A stretch of 64,000 bases of DNA. It comes from Gordionus sp. m RMFG-2023 (Eukaryota > Nematomorpha > Gordioida > Chordodea > Parachordodidae). The notes beneath the pieces are model-generated. The model was given only the letters and a program-made list of their open reading frames with translations, was not told the DNA's origin and did not search any database. Shown here piece after piece: positions 20,860 to 32,790 of this stretch (the stretch's first letter is position 1; every line of letters starts with the position of its first letter). A program made the translations under genes and the position numbers. The stretch covers positions 22,297,561 through 22,361,560 of the forward strand of contig NC_088775.1 in the NCBI RefSeq assembly GCF_954871325.1, read 5' to 3'.

Positions 20860-22886
20860 AGAAAAGGAACGCCATTCGTTACCTTCATCTAAAGGTAACG
20901 AGTAACGGTAACGCGTTATTTTTGAGTAATGGTAACGCAAAACGTTACTTTACTCGTTACTTTATATTTTTTCTTAAAAAATATCAATAAAAAAAACATA
21001 TTTTATTGTTATAAAATTACTTTTATTTATTTTTTATACACAATAAAATAAATTTGAAATATATAAATTTTATACAGAATTAAAAATTTATTATACATAA
21101 ATATTTTTTAAAAAATAAGATTACAATAAAATTTAAGTATTCATGTTACTCTTAATGGTATTTAAAATAATATATATAATTTAACAATTATATTTATAAC
21201 TAATACAAATGAGTATATTATCAAAATATAAATAACTTTTATTGCAAATGCAATACCTTTATAAAAAACATATAAATATTATGACTAAGAATTTATTAGA
21301 ATTAAGTTTTGCATATAAAAATTTTAATACTAAAAGAACATATTATAATCATATTGTAATTTTATTATAATGCTAGAAATTATATAAAAACCCTCAAGTA
21401 AAAAAAGTTATATAAAATATTTATTAAAAATTTATTAGAGTATATGAAGGAGAGGACTCGGATGAAGAAATAGTTCTACTGCCATTATTTATATATTTGA
21501 AGATCAAAATATTAATGATAGTATTGTATACTTATCTAAGCATCATTCCTGTTCAGCACACACTTTAAATCTTATGTATTGACACTGAAAAGGCACTCAA
21601 CGATGTCCATTATAAAAGCTTTTGTGGAATAAACATGGGCAATCTAACTGTGCAGCCATTTTTAGGAAAATATGGGAAGATATTTGATTAAACCTGTTAT
21701 AACAAGATGGAATTCTTTCTATAACTCTGTAAAATTAATAGTCTTATTAAGGTGATTTATCAAAAATTTAATGAATCTTGCGACAAATCTGAATTACAGA
21801 GATTTTCAGATAACAACAAGTCGTTCATAGATAAATATTGTATGGTTAGTGTTAATTAAAATATGATATATATATATATGATTTCATATGTTATGGAACC
21901 GATAGCTACGGCTCTTTCAATTTTAGAGAGCGAAGAAAATATGCATTTGGGATATCTCACTCCCATTATAACCATTATAATATCAAAACTTAAAAAAATT
22001 GGCTTTAAATAATTTTAAGTTTTGTAAGCCGCTTATTGATTCAATCCTGGAAGCCATAGATATTGCTTATAATTTATATTTTGACTAGATTTAAACACAT
22101 CTATGATGATGATTATATACTATCGGCAATAATTCACCCACTATTTAAATTGGATTGGCCCTGGATAAAATTAGAGGTCAATAAAGGAAGAATGCTGGAA
22201 CTTATTTCCAGTTTGAGAAAAGATACTGATAAAGAAGAACAGGCTTGATTCCTTTATCCAACACACACACTAGAATATTTTCAGATAATGATAAAAAAAT
22301 TTTGATGATGAAATGAATGAAGATCTCTGTGAAGATGATCTTTCAAGCTTTTTCAAAATAAAAATATTTCCTTAAATATTTTTAATAAATTCATCGAATT
22401 GAAATTTTTGTTTATTAAATATAACACCACTCTCCCATCCTCTGCACCAATTGAACGTGTTTAGCACGGCGAAAGATGTGTTGAGTACTAAGCGCTCATG
22501 TTTATCTGATCAAAATTTTGAAAATCAATGTTAAAAATAAATAAAAAATTGTTACATAAAGATGTTATCTTATAATATATTATTTTTGTATAATTTTATT
22601 CATATTATAATTATATATGAAAATTTTATTATAAAAAGATCTTATCTTATATGTTCTTTTTGTATAGTTTTATTTTATTATATATTGTCGGAAAAAAATA
22701 AATATTTTTTTGCATTATATATAACATTTAATTTTTTTAAGTAACGAGTAGCCCGTTACTTTTTTGAAAAGTCGGTAACGCGTGTTCCTTTTGTAAAATA
22801 GTAAACGAATAACGGTAACGCGTCCATTTTTCAGATGTAACAAGTAACGGTAATGCGTTTCTTTTAAGTAGTAACATTTACAGACT
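20860..22886 (+). mobile_element. hAT of the GTAACG family, nested in hAT-X
   Basis: Both ends are packed with GTAACG/CGTTAC repeats (20868-20965 and 22741-22880). Inside, on the plus strand, are transposase remains: a frame at 22063-22248 reads IIHPLFKLDWPWIK, the hAT A.hLDPRFKL-type region. Further right are SSAPIERV-type dimerisation remains (about 22430-22500). Comparison with the empty site in the copy at 51840-51862 (actgtttttcgaaaagaga) places the insertion inside hAT-X. The transposase has several frame breaks. The left terminus appears trimmed relative to the AGTCTGTAAA-type right terminus. Confidence 0.75.
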
Positions 22887-23830
22887 ATTGAAAAAGAAAA
22901 AAATAGCTTTTCTAACGTAAAAAAGAAAAGAAAAGATATCAAATTTATTACATCTATTGTATGATGAATAATAAAATGTTTAATTTTTAAAATTATTTAT
23001 ATCTAAATAAATGGCGTAAAATACTTGAAAGCAAATTGTTACTATATTTATTATCAAAAGCATTTATTAGTAAAATTCTTAATATACTATAACTGTCAAA
23101 TACGTCTATAAAAGTGGCATTTTATCTAATATTTTATAAACAACTGTATATAATAGAGGATTATAAACTATATGTCTACCAAAAACATATATGATGTCTA
23201 CTTACTTACTTTTTATTATACTTATTTGGACCTTGAAAATATTTTTAGGAATAGGTATGATAATAAAATTTAAAAATAAATATACAGTTGATTAGTCATT
23301 TTGAACTCTGCTAATTACAATATTAAATTTTTTAGTTTTCAATTAATAAATGATTATATTTATTTAATTAGGGTTATAAAATAATTTAAATAATAATAGT
23401 CAATTAAGCTTCAACTGTTAATGCTAAATTAATATTTAGTGAGTGATATTTATATTCTATTTTTAACACAAAATTTGATTGCTAGCTGACATAGTAAAAA
23501 TATAATTTATATGTATTTAATTTAATCTAATATTTAAAATAGTATTCATTTAATAAATATTTAGATAGTCTTATTAATTATTAAATAATAAAATTAAATC
23601 TATATTTTACTTAATAGAATTATAAAAGGAATCTTTCAGAGGGCAATCAAAAAATTTAATTTTAGTTCAAGGGGTTAAGATTCCATTTAAAAAAAATTTT
23701 TGCTTCAGGGGGCTATTCAAATTTTCCAGGGGGCTCGAGCCCCTGCGCCCCCCCCCTTAGCGACGCCACTAGGTTGGAGCTATGCAACAACCATAAGGGT
23801 TAATGTTTATATTAGACAAATCGCAATGTT

Positions 23831-24882
23831 TTAAAAAAATATCATCTTTTGTGGAAAATATTATCTATCAGAATTTTGTTGCAAATTTTTTATTACTATT
23901 ATTTTAAATATGATCTACCAAAACCTTGCTGTAAATCGGATATACTGTTGTATCTGTCAATTTTTAATTGATATTTATGGGCTTTTTTCAATATTTTTTG
24001 GAAGAATATGTTTTGATTTTTCCTTTGTTTATTTATATTTTGATATATACAGAGTTGTTAAAGGATCGAATAAAGAGATCGCCGATCCTGGATTCGATCC
24101 TAAATTTGTCAATTTTCCCGGTGACTTAAATTAAGGATCGTGATCGAGTTCATTTTTTTTTTAATATTCGATCCCGATCCTTTTAAAAATTAATTTTTTA
24201 CTTAAAAAGCAATAAATAAAATTTTTGAAATTATATTAAAATATTATTTTTTAAAAAAATTATTTTAAAAGTCCAATACTAAATACTAATATAAAAATTA
24301 TATGTTTACAATTACTGTTCTTCAAAGTCAAATATGTTCTTTACTTGATATATTTTCACTATTTTAAAAGTCCAATAGAAACGTATGACTGAATTTTTTT
24401 AAAAAAATATTTAAAAACGCAATAATCATTTTATTTATTTTTTTCTTTATATATATATCTATTTAATTAATTAATAATAAACAAAAAAAATATAATTTTT
24501 TCTAATTTTAAAAATAGCAATTTTTTTTATAATATATCACAAGAATGAATGCGCAAAAAAAAACAAAAAAATATTAATCACAAATAAAAATTGAAAGAAT
24601 GAATGCGCAAAAAAATCAAAAAAAATATTAATCACAAATAACCCATTTATTATACAAGTGGCTCCTCGCTAGCACGATACACAAATATCTATCAACATCA
24701 TGTTTTACCAACTTCCATTCCACCATATTTTATATTTCAACAATTTCCTAAATTTTATCTAGAATGAAATTTAGAGCATACAAGTTTATTTATTTAATTA
24801 TATTATATAAATTCTAGGTTTTAATAATGCCCTCCATTGTAGATTTAGAAGATAATACATCCTTGAATGATGTATTATAAAC
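23831..24882. repeat. gene-free stretch with GATCC-type repeat and a tandem duplication
   Basis: A short palindromic-looking patch of gatcc/ggatc motifs (about 24060-24182) resembles a hAT terminus without its partner. A 50-56-bp segment containing gaatgaatgcgcaaaaaa is duplicated in tandem (about 24543-24592 and 24597-24642). The plus frame 23910-24134 crosses the GATCC patch and shows no domain. Confidence 0.5.
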
Positions 24883-25343
24883 ATAGGTGTAGCCAGGATT
24901 TTCCTAAGGGGAGGGGGGATTAAAAAATTACTGGAATCTTTGCCCCCAGACCCCATTTTGGGTGGGCCTTCGGCCCGCTTTTACCCTGCCTTTGGCTGGG
25001 ATACCTTGGTCTATATATAGTCATAAAATATTTTTACAAGAGATGAGGTTATTTTTATTAAAAAATTTAAGCCTGGAACAAATTTGAAATACATTTTTAT
25101 TATATTATATAAAATTAAATAAATTATATATATATATACACTAATATAAAAGCATGGTAATAATTTATTCCAAACAAGTATAAGAAATTTATTTATAAAA
25201 AGTAAGTAGACATATAGTTGATATTCCTCTATTATATAGAATTGGTTACAAAATACTAGGTAAAATTCCACTTTTACAGACATATTTGACAGTTAGAGAT
25301 ATAAGTTAAATTTTAATAAATTTTACTAACCAATGCTTTTGAT

Positions 25344-27132
25344 CAGACGCGTACCCATCGGGGGGGGGCAGGGAGACAAATCACCCTCCCCCCTTCCCAA
25401 AGCCAAAAAATGCAGATGCCGGATTATATTTTTAAAATATTATTGTTAATATTAATTTATATATCTATCAATATTTATTCCTATCTCATATAGATATTTA
25501 ATTACATTTATTTTTCATATTCATCTACTTTATTTCATCAATTAATTTCGATCAAGTTTTCCTTGGCGTAATATTTACCTATTATTTTCAAATTTTAGTG
25601 GCGTAATATTTACTAAATTTATAGTCAAATAATAATTATCCTTGCTCCTTGTCCAAAAGGGAGAAAGCTATTGCAAGCTTGTCCAACGAGATCTAGTCTC
25701 TCATCAAGCAGTAAGGGCTTTTATGAAGTTAGAAGAGCCGATTATTAATGCTATTACTGAAATATCACAATGGCTTGAAATAAATATTTCGAAGCAAGAA
25801 AATTATTGGATTCAATACTTATTACAAATTTTTTTTCTCATTAGAATGTTTTATTTAATTATATAACTATTTTATGTAATACTTTTCAAAAACACGACAT
25901 TGTCTTGATTAAGAAGATGAGAATAGCGCAGAGCATTTTATTAGAACTCAAGGAAATTAGAGCTAATTGATTTATATTTTACTGTTATTGTTGAGTCAAA
26001 AGCAGAGGTATACGTGTTTAATATTTGTCCCTCTCGACTTGCAGCAAGCAAGCTCATCGTCAAAATTATATAGGATCAGTAGAAGAGTATTATAAAACAA
26101 ATGTCCCCTCTCTTAGATACATTTATAACCCAAATAAATAAATGGTTTTTAATTCATAATGCAGCACTTACAAATCCGTAGATATTACTTCCACAAAAGT
26201 CTTCCCAACCTTTTTCAGATGGTGATAGAAAAAAAAAATATTTGTTAAATTTTTATCATGAAGATGTTAAAGTATCTTATGATGCCTTATTAGCTGAATA
26301 AATATGGTTGATACAGTCCCAAAAAATGCTATGGATGCTTTGCATTATTTCAAACAAATTTTAGATTATACTCCCAATGTATTAAAATGGTTATATATGT
26401 ATATTAGCAACTCTTCCCATTAGTAAACTAATGAGAAAACATTCTCTTTTTTAAGAAGAATAACAGAGCCCTGCAGAGATACCATTTGCAGGGCACGGCC
26501 TGGATTTTTTTTTTTAAATTTTCAGGCCCGGCATTATATTTATTTTTGATTTTTATAGCTAATAATGACGATTTCAAATATTTGGTTTTAAAATATACAG
26601 CTCGGCCCGGATATTTTTTAAAAAAAAATTAATATACGGTCCAGCCTGGGGACCGGGCTTGCAAGTCTCTGAAAAACATACTTATGCACTACAACTTCTG
26701 AAAGTAGTTTGAATGGATTAGATTTTTTAAATATTCATAGGCATTTAACGCCAAGCAAGGATGTGATAATTAAAAAATTAGCTCAAAATATACAAAATAC
26801 AATTATTCCTAAGAAACTTTTTGTGTGTTAATTTATATTTCCAACGTTTAAATTTTTTATTCATATATAAATTAGGCTAAAAATATTCAAATTTCAATTT
26901 GGGGTCATTTAAGTGATCATTTGGTGGTTATATTTTATATTTTATAATTCACATTTATTTTATAGTTTTTCAATGCCGGTTTATATATATAATTTTTTTA
27001 TAATTCACAATTGTGTATTAAAAAAGTTATTAGTCCTAATAAATTTATGCTTAATATTTTTAAATAACTAATATTTCTTAAAAAAATTTATTATCCCCCC
27101 CCCCCCAAACCAAATTTCTGCGTACGCGCCTG
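25344..27132 (+). mobile_element. hAT element (CAGACGCGTAC ends) nested in the hAT-X relative, perfect TSD
   Basis: Starts CAGACGCGTACCCA and ends TGCGTACGCGCCTG, flanked by perfect 8-bp repeats cttttgat (25336-25343 and 27133-27140). The related copy near 47812 reads aatgcttttaataattaat without an insertion, giving the empty site. Inside, plus-strand transposase remains include a helical segment (frame 25642-25866) and, near the end, TTTSESSLNGLDFLNIHRHL. The latter matches the C-terminus of TTF/ZMYM-type hAT transposases. The coding region is broken in several places and split by a MITE at about 26466-26694. Confidence 0.85.
26466..26694. mobile_element. MITE related to the one at 8821, nested in a hAT transposase
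   Basis: It carries cagagataccatttgcagg at the left, ggcccgg blocks and gcaagtctctg at the right, as in the 8821-9035 element but with its ends swapped. It interrupts the transposase C-terminus between an RRI and a KTYL.TTTSES segment. The flanking duplication is unclear, so the edges are good to about 10 bp. Confidence 0.7.
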
Positions 27133-27867
27133 CTTTTGATAATTAATATAAGAAACAATTTGCATTCAATTCTTTAACGACATCTATTTTTTTAAATAAT
27201 AAATGATATTAAAAAATAATCTTCATATAATCCCACAATGTCTTTAAAAGATATTTTCTAATGTCCAATAATTTATAGTTTTCTGTAAAATATATAATTC
27301 GCTATATTGGTAAAAAATCAATTGATTGTCATATGATAATTGATAAAATTAGTTATACTGTAAATCTACGACATATAATATTCCACTGTTTGTATTGTGC
27401 TTTAATTTTTTTATTTAATTTTATCAATAGTTTTATAATGATATTTTACTTTTATTATAATAAATAAATTAAAATTACTCACTTTATAAAAAACACTTTA
27501 TAAAAAACTATATTTGATATATTATATTATTTAGTAATTTTATGGATCTATTAGTAATAATTATATTACATTACATTTCACTTTTGTCTTAAAACTTATC
27601 TATGGCTTATATTCCATTTCTTAAAAAACATTTTTTATATATAAATGCCTTTTTCCAAAAATATATAAATTATGATGAATAGTTTTATAAAAAAATATCA
27701 ACTTTTACATTCTTTCTTTCAAATTATTGTTTAAGATATATGCATACATTTTTGGGGGTCGAGTGGTAGGAGGACTAAGGGGAATATTTTTTATTAGCTT
27801 AAAATGATATTCACAAAAAGTGATAAATTACCCTTTGACCCCCCCCCCTTTGGCTAAGCCTATGGTT

Positions 27868-28070
27868 TTAATTATTTATATGATAGATTATTTTGTATGC
27901 AAAATATAATAAATGACAAAATATGGAATTCAGAATAAATTTTAAAAAAGTATTATATATTATATAAAGCCCGGCCGAAGGCCCGCAAAATGGAGGGTAT
28001 GGGGGGCTTCGTTCCCAGTAAAATTATTTTTAGTTGAGCCCCCTGAGATTGTAAAGGCTAGCGACGCCCC
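27868..28070 (-). mobile_element. hAT-X terminal fragment (left end, inverted)
   Basis: Ends ...GCTAGCGACGCCCCTG, the inverted left terminus of hAT-X. The adjacent text (gagattgtaaagg, ccttcggccgg and ataatttaattatt-type) matches 19547-19760 in reverse. The rest of this copy is missing to its left, where the 24883-27862 element begins. Confidence 0.75.
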
Positions 28071-29084
28071 TGATATGGTAATATTTTATATAGTTTAATA
28101 TTTTATTTTAATATTATAATATTAATAGTTTGTATAGTTAAAAGAATTAAATTTTAAATGTATAAATTTATTAAGAATAGTTAATTTTGAGTTGTAAAAA
28201 ATATAAAAAAAAGTTGGTCTCATTTAAAAAGAAAGAAGAGGGCTGAAATTCAATAAAGTGTGTTTGTTTAAAAAAAAATTTTATAAAAGTTATTTTACAA
28301 TAAATAGTTAAATATTGATAAAATTAAAAGATAAGATAGAAAGCATGGTGGGTTTAAAAGGCTTCAATTGTCTTAATTGAGAAAATTAAAAATAAGTGAT
28401 ATAAAGTAAAACATTAGCTTAAAAGTGTTTATTATTTTTAAGTTTATTTTAGAAGTTGGTGATATATAAATGGATGAACCATTATATATTACTGTGATAT
28501 AAGTGTATTTTTGAACAAAAATTTTGGGGGAGTTTACTTTTGGGAATTCTTTTTGATGACCATTGGATATGGTGAGGGTATTAATTTTATTAACCCAGTT
28601 TTAATAATATATTTTATTTTGTAAGCCTTAAAACTCATTAAATGGCGTATAGGTATCCGTCATAGGAAATAAAGACCTCACGTTAAGCAGGACAAAAAAG
28701 ATTGCTTAATATTTAAATTTTGGGATTATAATTAACATGAATAAATTTTTTTTTAATATAATGAAAGAAAAGGAGGAATAGTGTGATAATATTGATATTT
28801 ATTTTTTTAAAAAATGAAATGAAAATTATGGATATGAAACATATTCTGCCAATGATTAAAAAAGATAAGAAAATTATGAATGTGAAATATTTGAATAATG
28901 TTGTATATAAAAAAAAAAGGAGTGATAAATGTAATAAAAAGAATATTAGTAAAGTTAGATATTAAACATGTGCTAAAGATGGATTGATAATCAAGAATGG
29001 GTCATAAATAGTTCAAGTTTTTAAAAATGGTAATAAATAGTTCAAATTTTTAGAAAGAAGAATAATATTAAAAGTTTATATCGC
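28071..29084. other. gene-free stretch
   Basis: AT-rich. A Lys/Asn-rich plus-strand frame (28783-28965, 60 codons) has no recognisable domain and is probably chance. Two short repeats of aatagttcaa lie near 29005-29045. Confidence 0.4.
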
Positions 29085-30080
29085 GACATCATTACTCGTT
29101 ACGTCTGAAAATAAGAACGCGTTACCGTTACTCGTTATCTTTTTAAAAAGGAATGCGCGTTTCTGCCTATTCAAAAAAGTTACGGGTTATTACTTGTAAA
29201 ACCAAATATTATCTACAAAACCTACAATATATAATATAAATAAAACTATACAGAAAAAATAAATAATAAGATAAGATTTTTTATAAAAAAATTTTCATAT
29301 ATATAATTATAATATAAATAAAATTATACAAAAATAATATATATTATATATAAGTTAACATTTTATGAAACAATTTTTTATTTATTTTTAGCAACAATCG
29401 ATTTTAAAAATTTATAGACAAACAAGATTAGTTCTCAACACGGCTTTGTCATGCTAAACACACGTTCAATTAGCACAGAGGATGGAAGAGTTGTATTAAT
29501 TTAATAAATAAAAATTCTGATTCGAGGAATTTGTTACAAATATTTAAAGAATTATCTTAATTATGAAAAAAGTTTAATAGAACAACTTCACAAGGATCTT
29601 CATTTACTTCCTCATCAAAATTTTTTTTATCTTTATCAAAAAATATTCTGGTTGTGTGTTGGATATAGGAATTAAGTCTGCTTTTTCTTTATCAAGATCT
29701 GTTCTCAGACTGGAAATAAGTTCTAGCACTATTCCTTTGTTGACCTATAATTTTATCCAGGACCAATCCAATTTAAATAGTGGGTGAATTATTGCGGTTA
29801 GTATATATCCATCTTCATAGATGTGCTTGAATTTATTAAAAATAAGAGATAATCAAAATATAAATTGTAAACATTATTTGAACTGTATACCGTTTATCTA
29901 TGCCTTCCAGGATTAAATTAATAAGAGGCTTACAAAACGTGAAATTATTTAAAGCCATTTTTTAAGTTTTAATATTAAAATAATTATCGTGGGAGTTAGA
30001 TATCCCAAATGCATTTTTTCTTCGCTCTCTAAAATTGAATGATCCATAGCAATCGGTTCTTATACCTATAAAATCATATA
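29085..30080 (-). mobile_element. hAT of the GTAACG family (inverted copy)
   Basis: The left end is rich in cgttac/gtaacg repeats (29095-29190). On the minus strand, remnants LPSS..IERVFS (about 29440-29490) and AIIHPLFKLDW (about 29755-29805) match the transposase relic at 22063-22500. Several breaks are present. It is directly followed by a hAT-X left terminus at about 30087. Confidence 0.7.
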
Positions 30081-30086
30081 TATACA

Positions 30087-30300
30087 TCAGGGGCATCACT
30101 AGCCTTTACAATCTCAGGGGACTCAACTGAAAAAAATTTTATGGGGGGCTTCACTCCCACATCTTGATTTATTAAAATATAATAATTTATAAAAAAAAAA
30201 CCAACGATCTTTTTTAAATATAAAAGAATGTAAACAAGATAAAATTTTATTTAAAAAAGCGATTTTAATTTTTATGCGAATGTCCCGCAAAACGACCGCA
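30087..30300 (+). mobile_element. hAT-X left-end fragment
   Basis: caggggcatcactagcc followed by tttacaatctcagggg matches the hAT-X left terminus. The similarity fades by about 30300, where a different hAT copy begins. Confidence 0.6.
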
Positions 30301-31215
30301 CTTGGAAATCTACCATGTGTGTATATAACATTAGAGGGATAGGCGCTTAATTATCACTTATCACGTTTAAATACATAATAAGGTACTCCAAAAATAAGAA
30401 ATAATACAGATGCAGATACAGTTGCGGCAATTGTAATCACTTATCTTGTTGTACAACATTCACAGAGATACTTATCATCACAATGTTGGTAGAATCTTTT
30501 TCCCGTAATATTTAACGACTCTAATATAAATGGAAACTATACTTGTAGAACAAAAATGAGCAAGGCTATCATCAATGTTTTAGGACCTAAATTCAGGAGG
30601 TCAATTCTTGACGATATGAAAGATGGGCATACATATGCAATTCTAATAGATGCATCTAATAAGGGAAATATTAAAATATTTCCCTTGATCCTCCGCTATT
30701 TCAACAAAATTAAGGTTGTTTCAAAAAAACTATTAAATTTTTTTCCCTCAAATAGTAAAAAATCTAGAGACATAGCTAACCATAATGGTAAATATAACAG
30801 ATTCGAGATTATCAATAAATTGCATGTCAGCTTTCTGATCTGATAATGCCTCAGTGAATTTGGTAAAAACAGAATGTATTTACGAGGCAGCACAATTTTG
30901 GTTGCGATATATTCTTAATACCCGCCATCGATAGAATTTTAAAATTTTATAAACCTTTAAAAAAATATTTCTTAAATAAAGATTATAAAAACTATCCTAA
31001 TATTTTGAAAATTTTTTTCAATAATGAATGGCAGAGGTATATCTAGGAATGATTTCACGTGTAGGAAATCTGCTACATACTGTTAATGTGTAGTTGTAAT
31101 CAGAAGAATCTTAACAAAGATTCACAAAATTATGCTGCAGATGTGTTCATCTTTACTTAAAAATTGACAATAAATTTTATGGTGCAATTGCTAAAACTTA
31201 ATTCTATTTTATTTG
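30290..31215 (+). mobile_element. hAT family B copy (KIAA1586-like transposase), plus strand
   Basis: The plus strand carries transposase remains: INVLGPKFRRSILDDMKDG, then ILIDASNKGNIKIFPLILRY and KLLNFFPSNSKKS (frame 30556-30843). These match the central part of hAT transposases of the KIAA1586/GTF2IRD2-like group (DASN.GN.K.FP...RYF). It breaks off near 31215, where an inverted copy of the same family begins. Multiple frame breaks are present. Confidence 0.75.
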
Positions 31216-32215
31216 AGATTTAAATAATAGAACTAAATGTTTATCGTCGTTGAGATATTTATAAAATTCCTGGCATGACATATTATATATTTGTTTAACC
31301 ATTAGCTCGGCCTCTAATGTTGTTAAATCAATCCGATTTCTCTCCTTTCCAGGCAGTCCTCATCAGGGTAAAAATGCGCTCGGATGAAGCATTAGAATGA
31401 GGTGAGGAGAAGGCATACTCGTATATTTTTTCCAAGCATGGGGATTTATCGTTATTACGAAAAAATTCTACCCATTTCTCCTCTGCTTTTAGACCATCTA
31501 ACTTTAAGTATTTTGGCGAATCATAAAAAATAGAGAGAATTACAATCTCCTCAAAATCAATGTCTTTCGGTATTTTTAATATATTTATTAAATTATAAAA
31601 ACCATCAATTGATGGTTTCTGTTCCTAGGTCATAATATTTATATATTTGTAAATAGAGTTATTAAAATCAAATTTTGATTGTAAATATTCTAAAATTGTC
31701 TTAATAAAAATATCTGCTTCATTTAAAAATGTATTAATTCGAATAGTATTTGAACATTTTAATATAATATTTTTTAGCAATAGTGCCATAAAATTTATTA
31801 TCAATTTTTAACTGTAGAGATGAACAGAGTTGTAGCATAATTTTGTGAATCTTTTTTAATAAAGAATATTCTGATTGCAACTGAATATTAACTGCATGAA
31901 GTAGATTTCCTACATGTGAAACTTATCCCAAATAAACTTCTGCCATTTCATCTTCAAAAAAATTTTTAAAAATTTTAGGATAGCTTTTAAAATTTTTATT
32001 TAGGTAATATTTTTTTAAGAGTTCGTAAAATTTTAATTCTACATTGGCAGGTATTAATGATAACCACCTGGTAGGTACATATCGCAACAACTCACACCAT
32101 TTAAAGTCAGACCACTTCACTAACTCTTTTAATTAGTTAACTCTTTTAATTGATGAACTAAATTCGTTAAAACATTTCATCACAATTATTTCGACATCCA
32201 CAGATAGTACTAATG
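31216..32215 (-). mobile_element. hAT family B copy, minus strand (tail-to-tail with the previous)
   Basis: On the minus strand the frame 31923-32120 reads WSDFKWCELLRYVPTRWLSL, then ELKFYELLKKYYLNKNF. Further left (about 31330-31400) are remains of the SNASSERIF...TARRKERNRI dimerisation block. These are the C-terminal two thirds of the same transposase family. It faces the plus-strand copy tail to tail. Confidence 0.72.
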
Positions 32216-32790
32216 TTGTTAATCGACTAAGTCTAGTCGACTTAGCCGAAAACTGACTAGAGTTGTGAACTCAGGTCTATCAACTTGAGTCGACTAGAGG
32301 ACGAATAGTTCTATGAACTTAGTCGACTATAGGACAAATGGTTCTATGAACTTAGTCGACTAGAGGACGAATAGTTCTATGAATTTAGTCGACTAGAGGA
32401 CGAATAGTTCTATGAACGAGTCGTCGACTAGTGGACGAATAGTTCCATGAACTTGAGTACTAAAGGACGAAGATTTTAAATTAGTTATTATTAATAAAAC
32501 ATTTGTTTTTTATTTTTAACTTTAGATTTCCAATTTGAGTCGTTATTTATACGAAATATAATATACTTGAGTCGATTAGAGGACGAATAGTTCTATGAAC
32601 TTGAGTCGTCGACTAGCGGACGAATAGTTCTATGAACTTGAGTCGTCGACCAGAGGAAGAGGATTTGAAATTAGTTATTATTAATTAATAAAACATTTGT
32701 TTTGTTTTTTTTATTTTTTACTTTAGACTTCCAACTTGAGTAGTGAACACGAGTTATATACTTATGTCTACTATAGAACGAATAAATTAT
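32216..32790. repeat. tandem array built on GTCGACTAGAGGACGAATAG
   Basis: At least six degenerate units of about 34-38 bp contain gtcgactagaggacgaatag followed by ttctatgaactt (32285-32480 and 32568-32660). A second repeated segment, aaattagttattattaat...aaaacatttgttttttat (in two shorter blocks), follows each cluster at 32470 and 32665. So a larger unit of about 190 bp is duplicated too. No coding potential; unlike a CRISPR array, units are contiguous and imperfect. Confidence 0.75.

Larger units (their letters stand above)
19547..23771 (+). mobile_element. hAT family X element (CAGGGGCGTCGCTAG), 4.2 kb with nested insertions
   Basis: Starts CAGGGGCGTCGCTAG and ends with its inverse (TTAGCGACGCCACTA). 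It is flanked by 8-bp repeats gcttggag (19539-19546) and ggttggag (23772-23779) with one mismatch. It has no transposase of its own, so it is non-autonomous. It carries a MITE (19794-19986) and a second hAT (about 20860-22886). Apart from these it is collinear with the 1653-bp element at 51046-52698. Other copies or fragments are at 27868-28070, 30087-30300, 42299-43134 and 44808-49600. Confidence 0.88.
24883..27862 (-). mobile_element. hAT-X-related element with CATAGGTGTAGCCA ends, carrying a nested hAT
   Basis: The left end CATAGGTGTAGCCAGG and the right end GGCTAAGCCTATG form an imperfect inverted repeat. Next to them are ccttcggcc-type (left) and poly-C (right) blocks. Internal parts 25145-25343 and 27133-27760 are collinear, in reverse, with the interior of hAT-X (around 23000-23200), so this is a sister subfamily. 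It is interrupted at 25343/27133 by a younger hAT. No matching target duplication was seen at its outer ends, so the boundaries are provisional. Confidence 0.6.

Noticed and set aside
23910-24134. 74-codon plus-strand frame
   Set aside because: Runs into the GATCC repeat patch; hydrophobic, low-complexity and without homology that I can see.
28783-28965. Lys-rich 60-codon frame
   Set aside because: Composition follows the AT-rich, purine-biased DNA; no domain or conserved neighbour.
32285-32660. CRISPR-like repeat array
   Set aside because: Units are contiguous and degenerate without unique spacers, and the DNA is eukaryotic.
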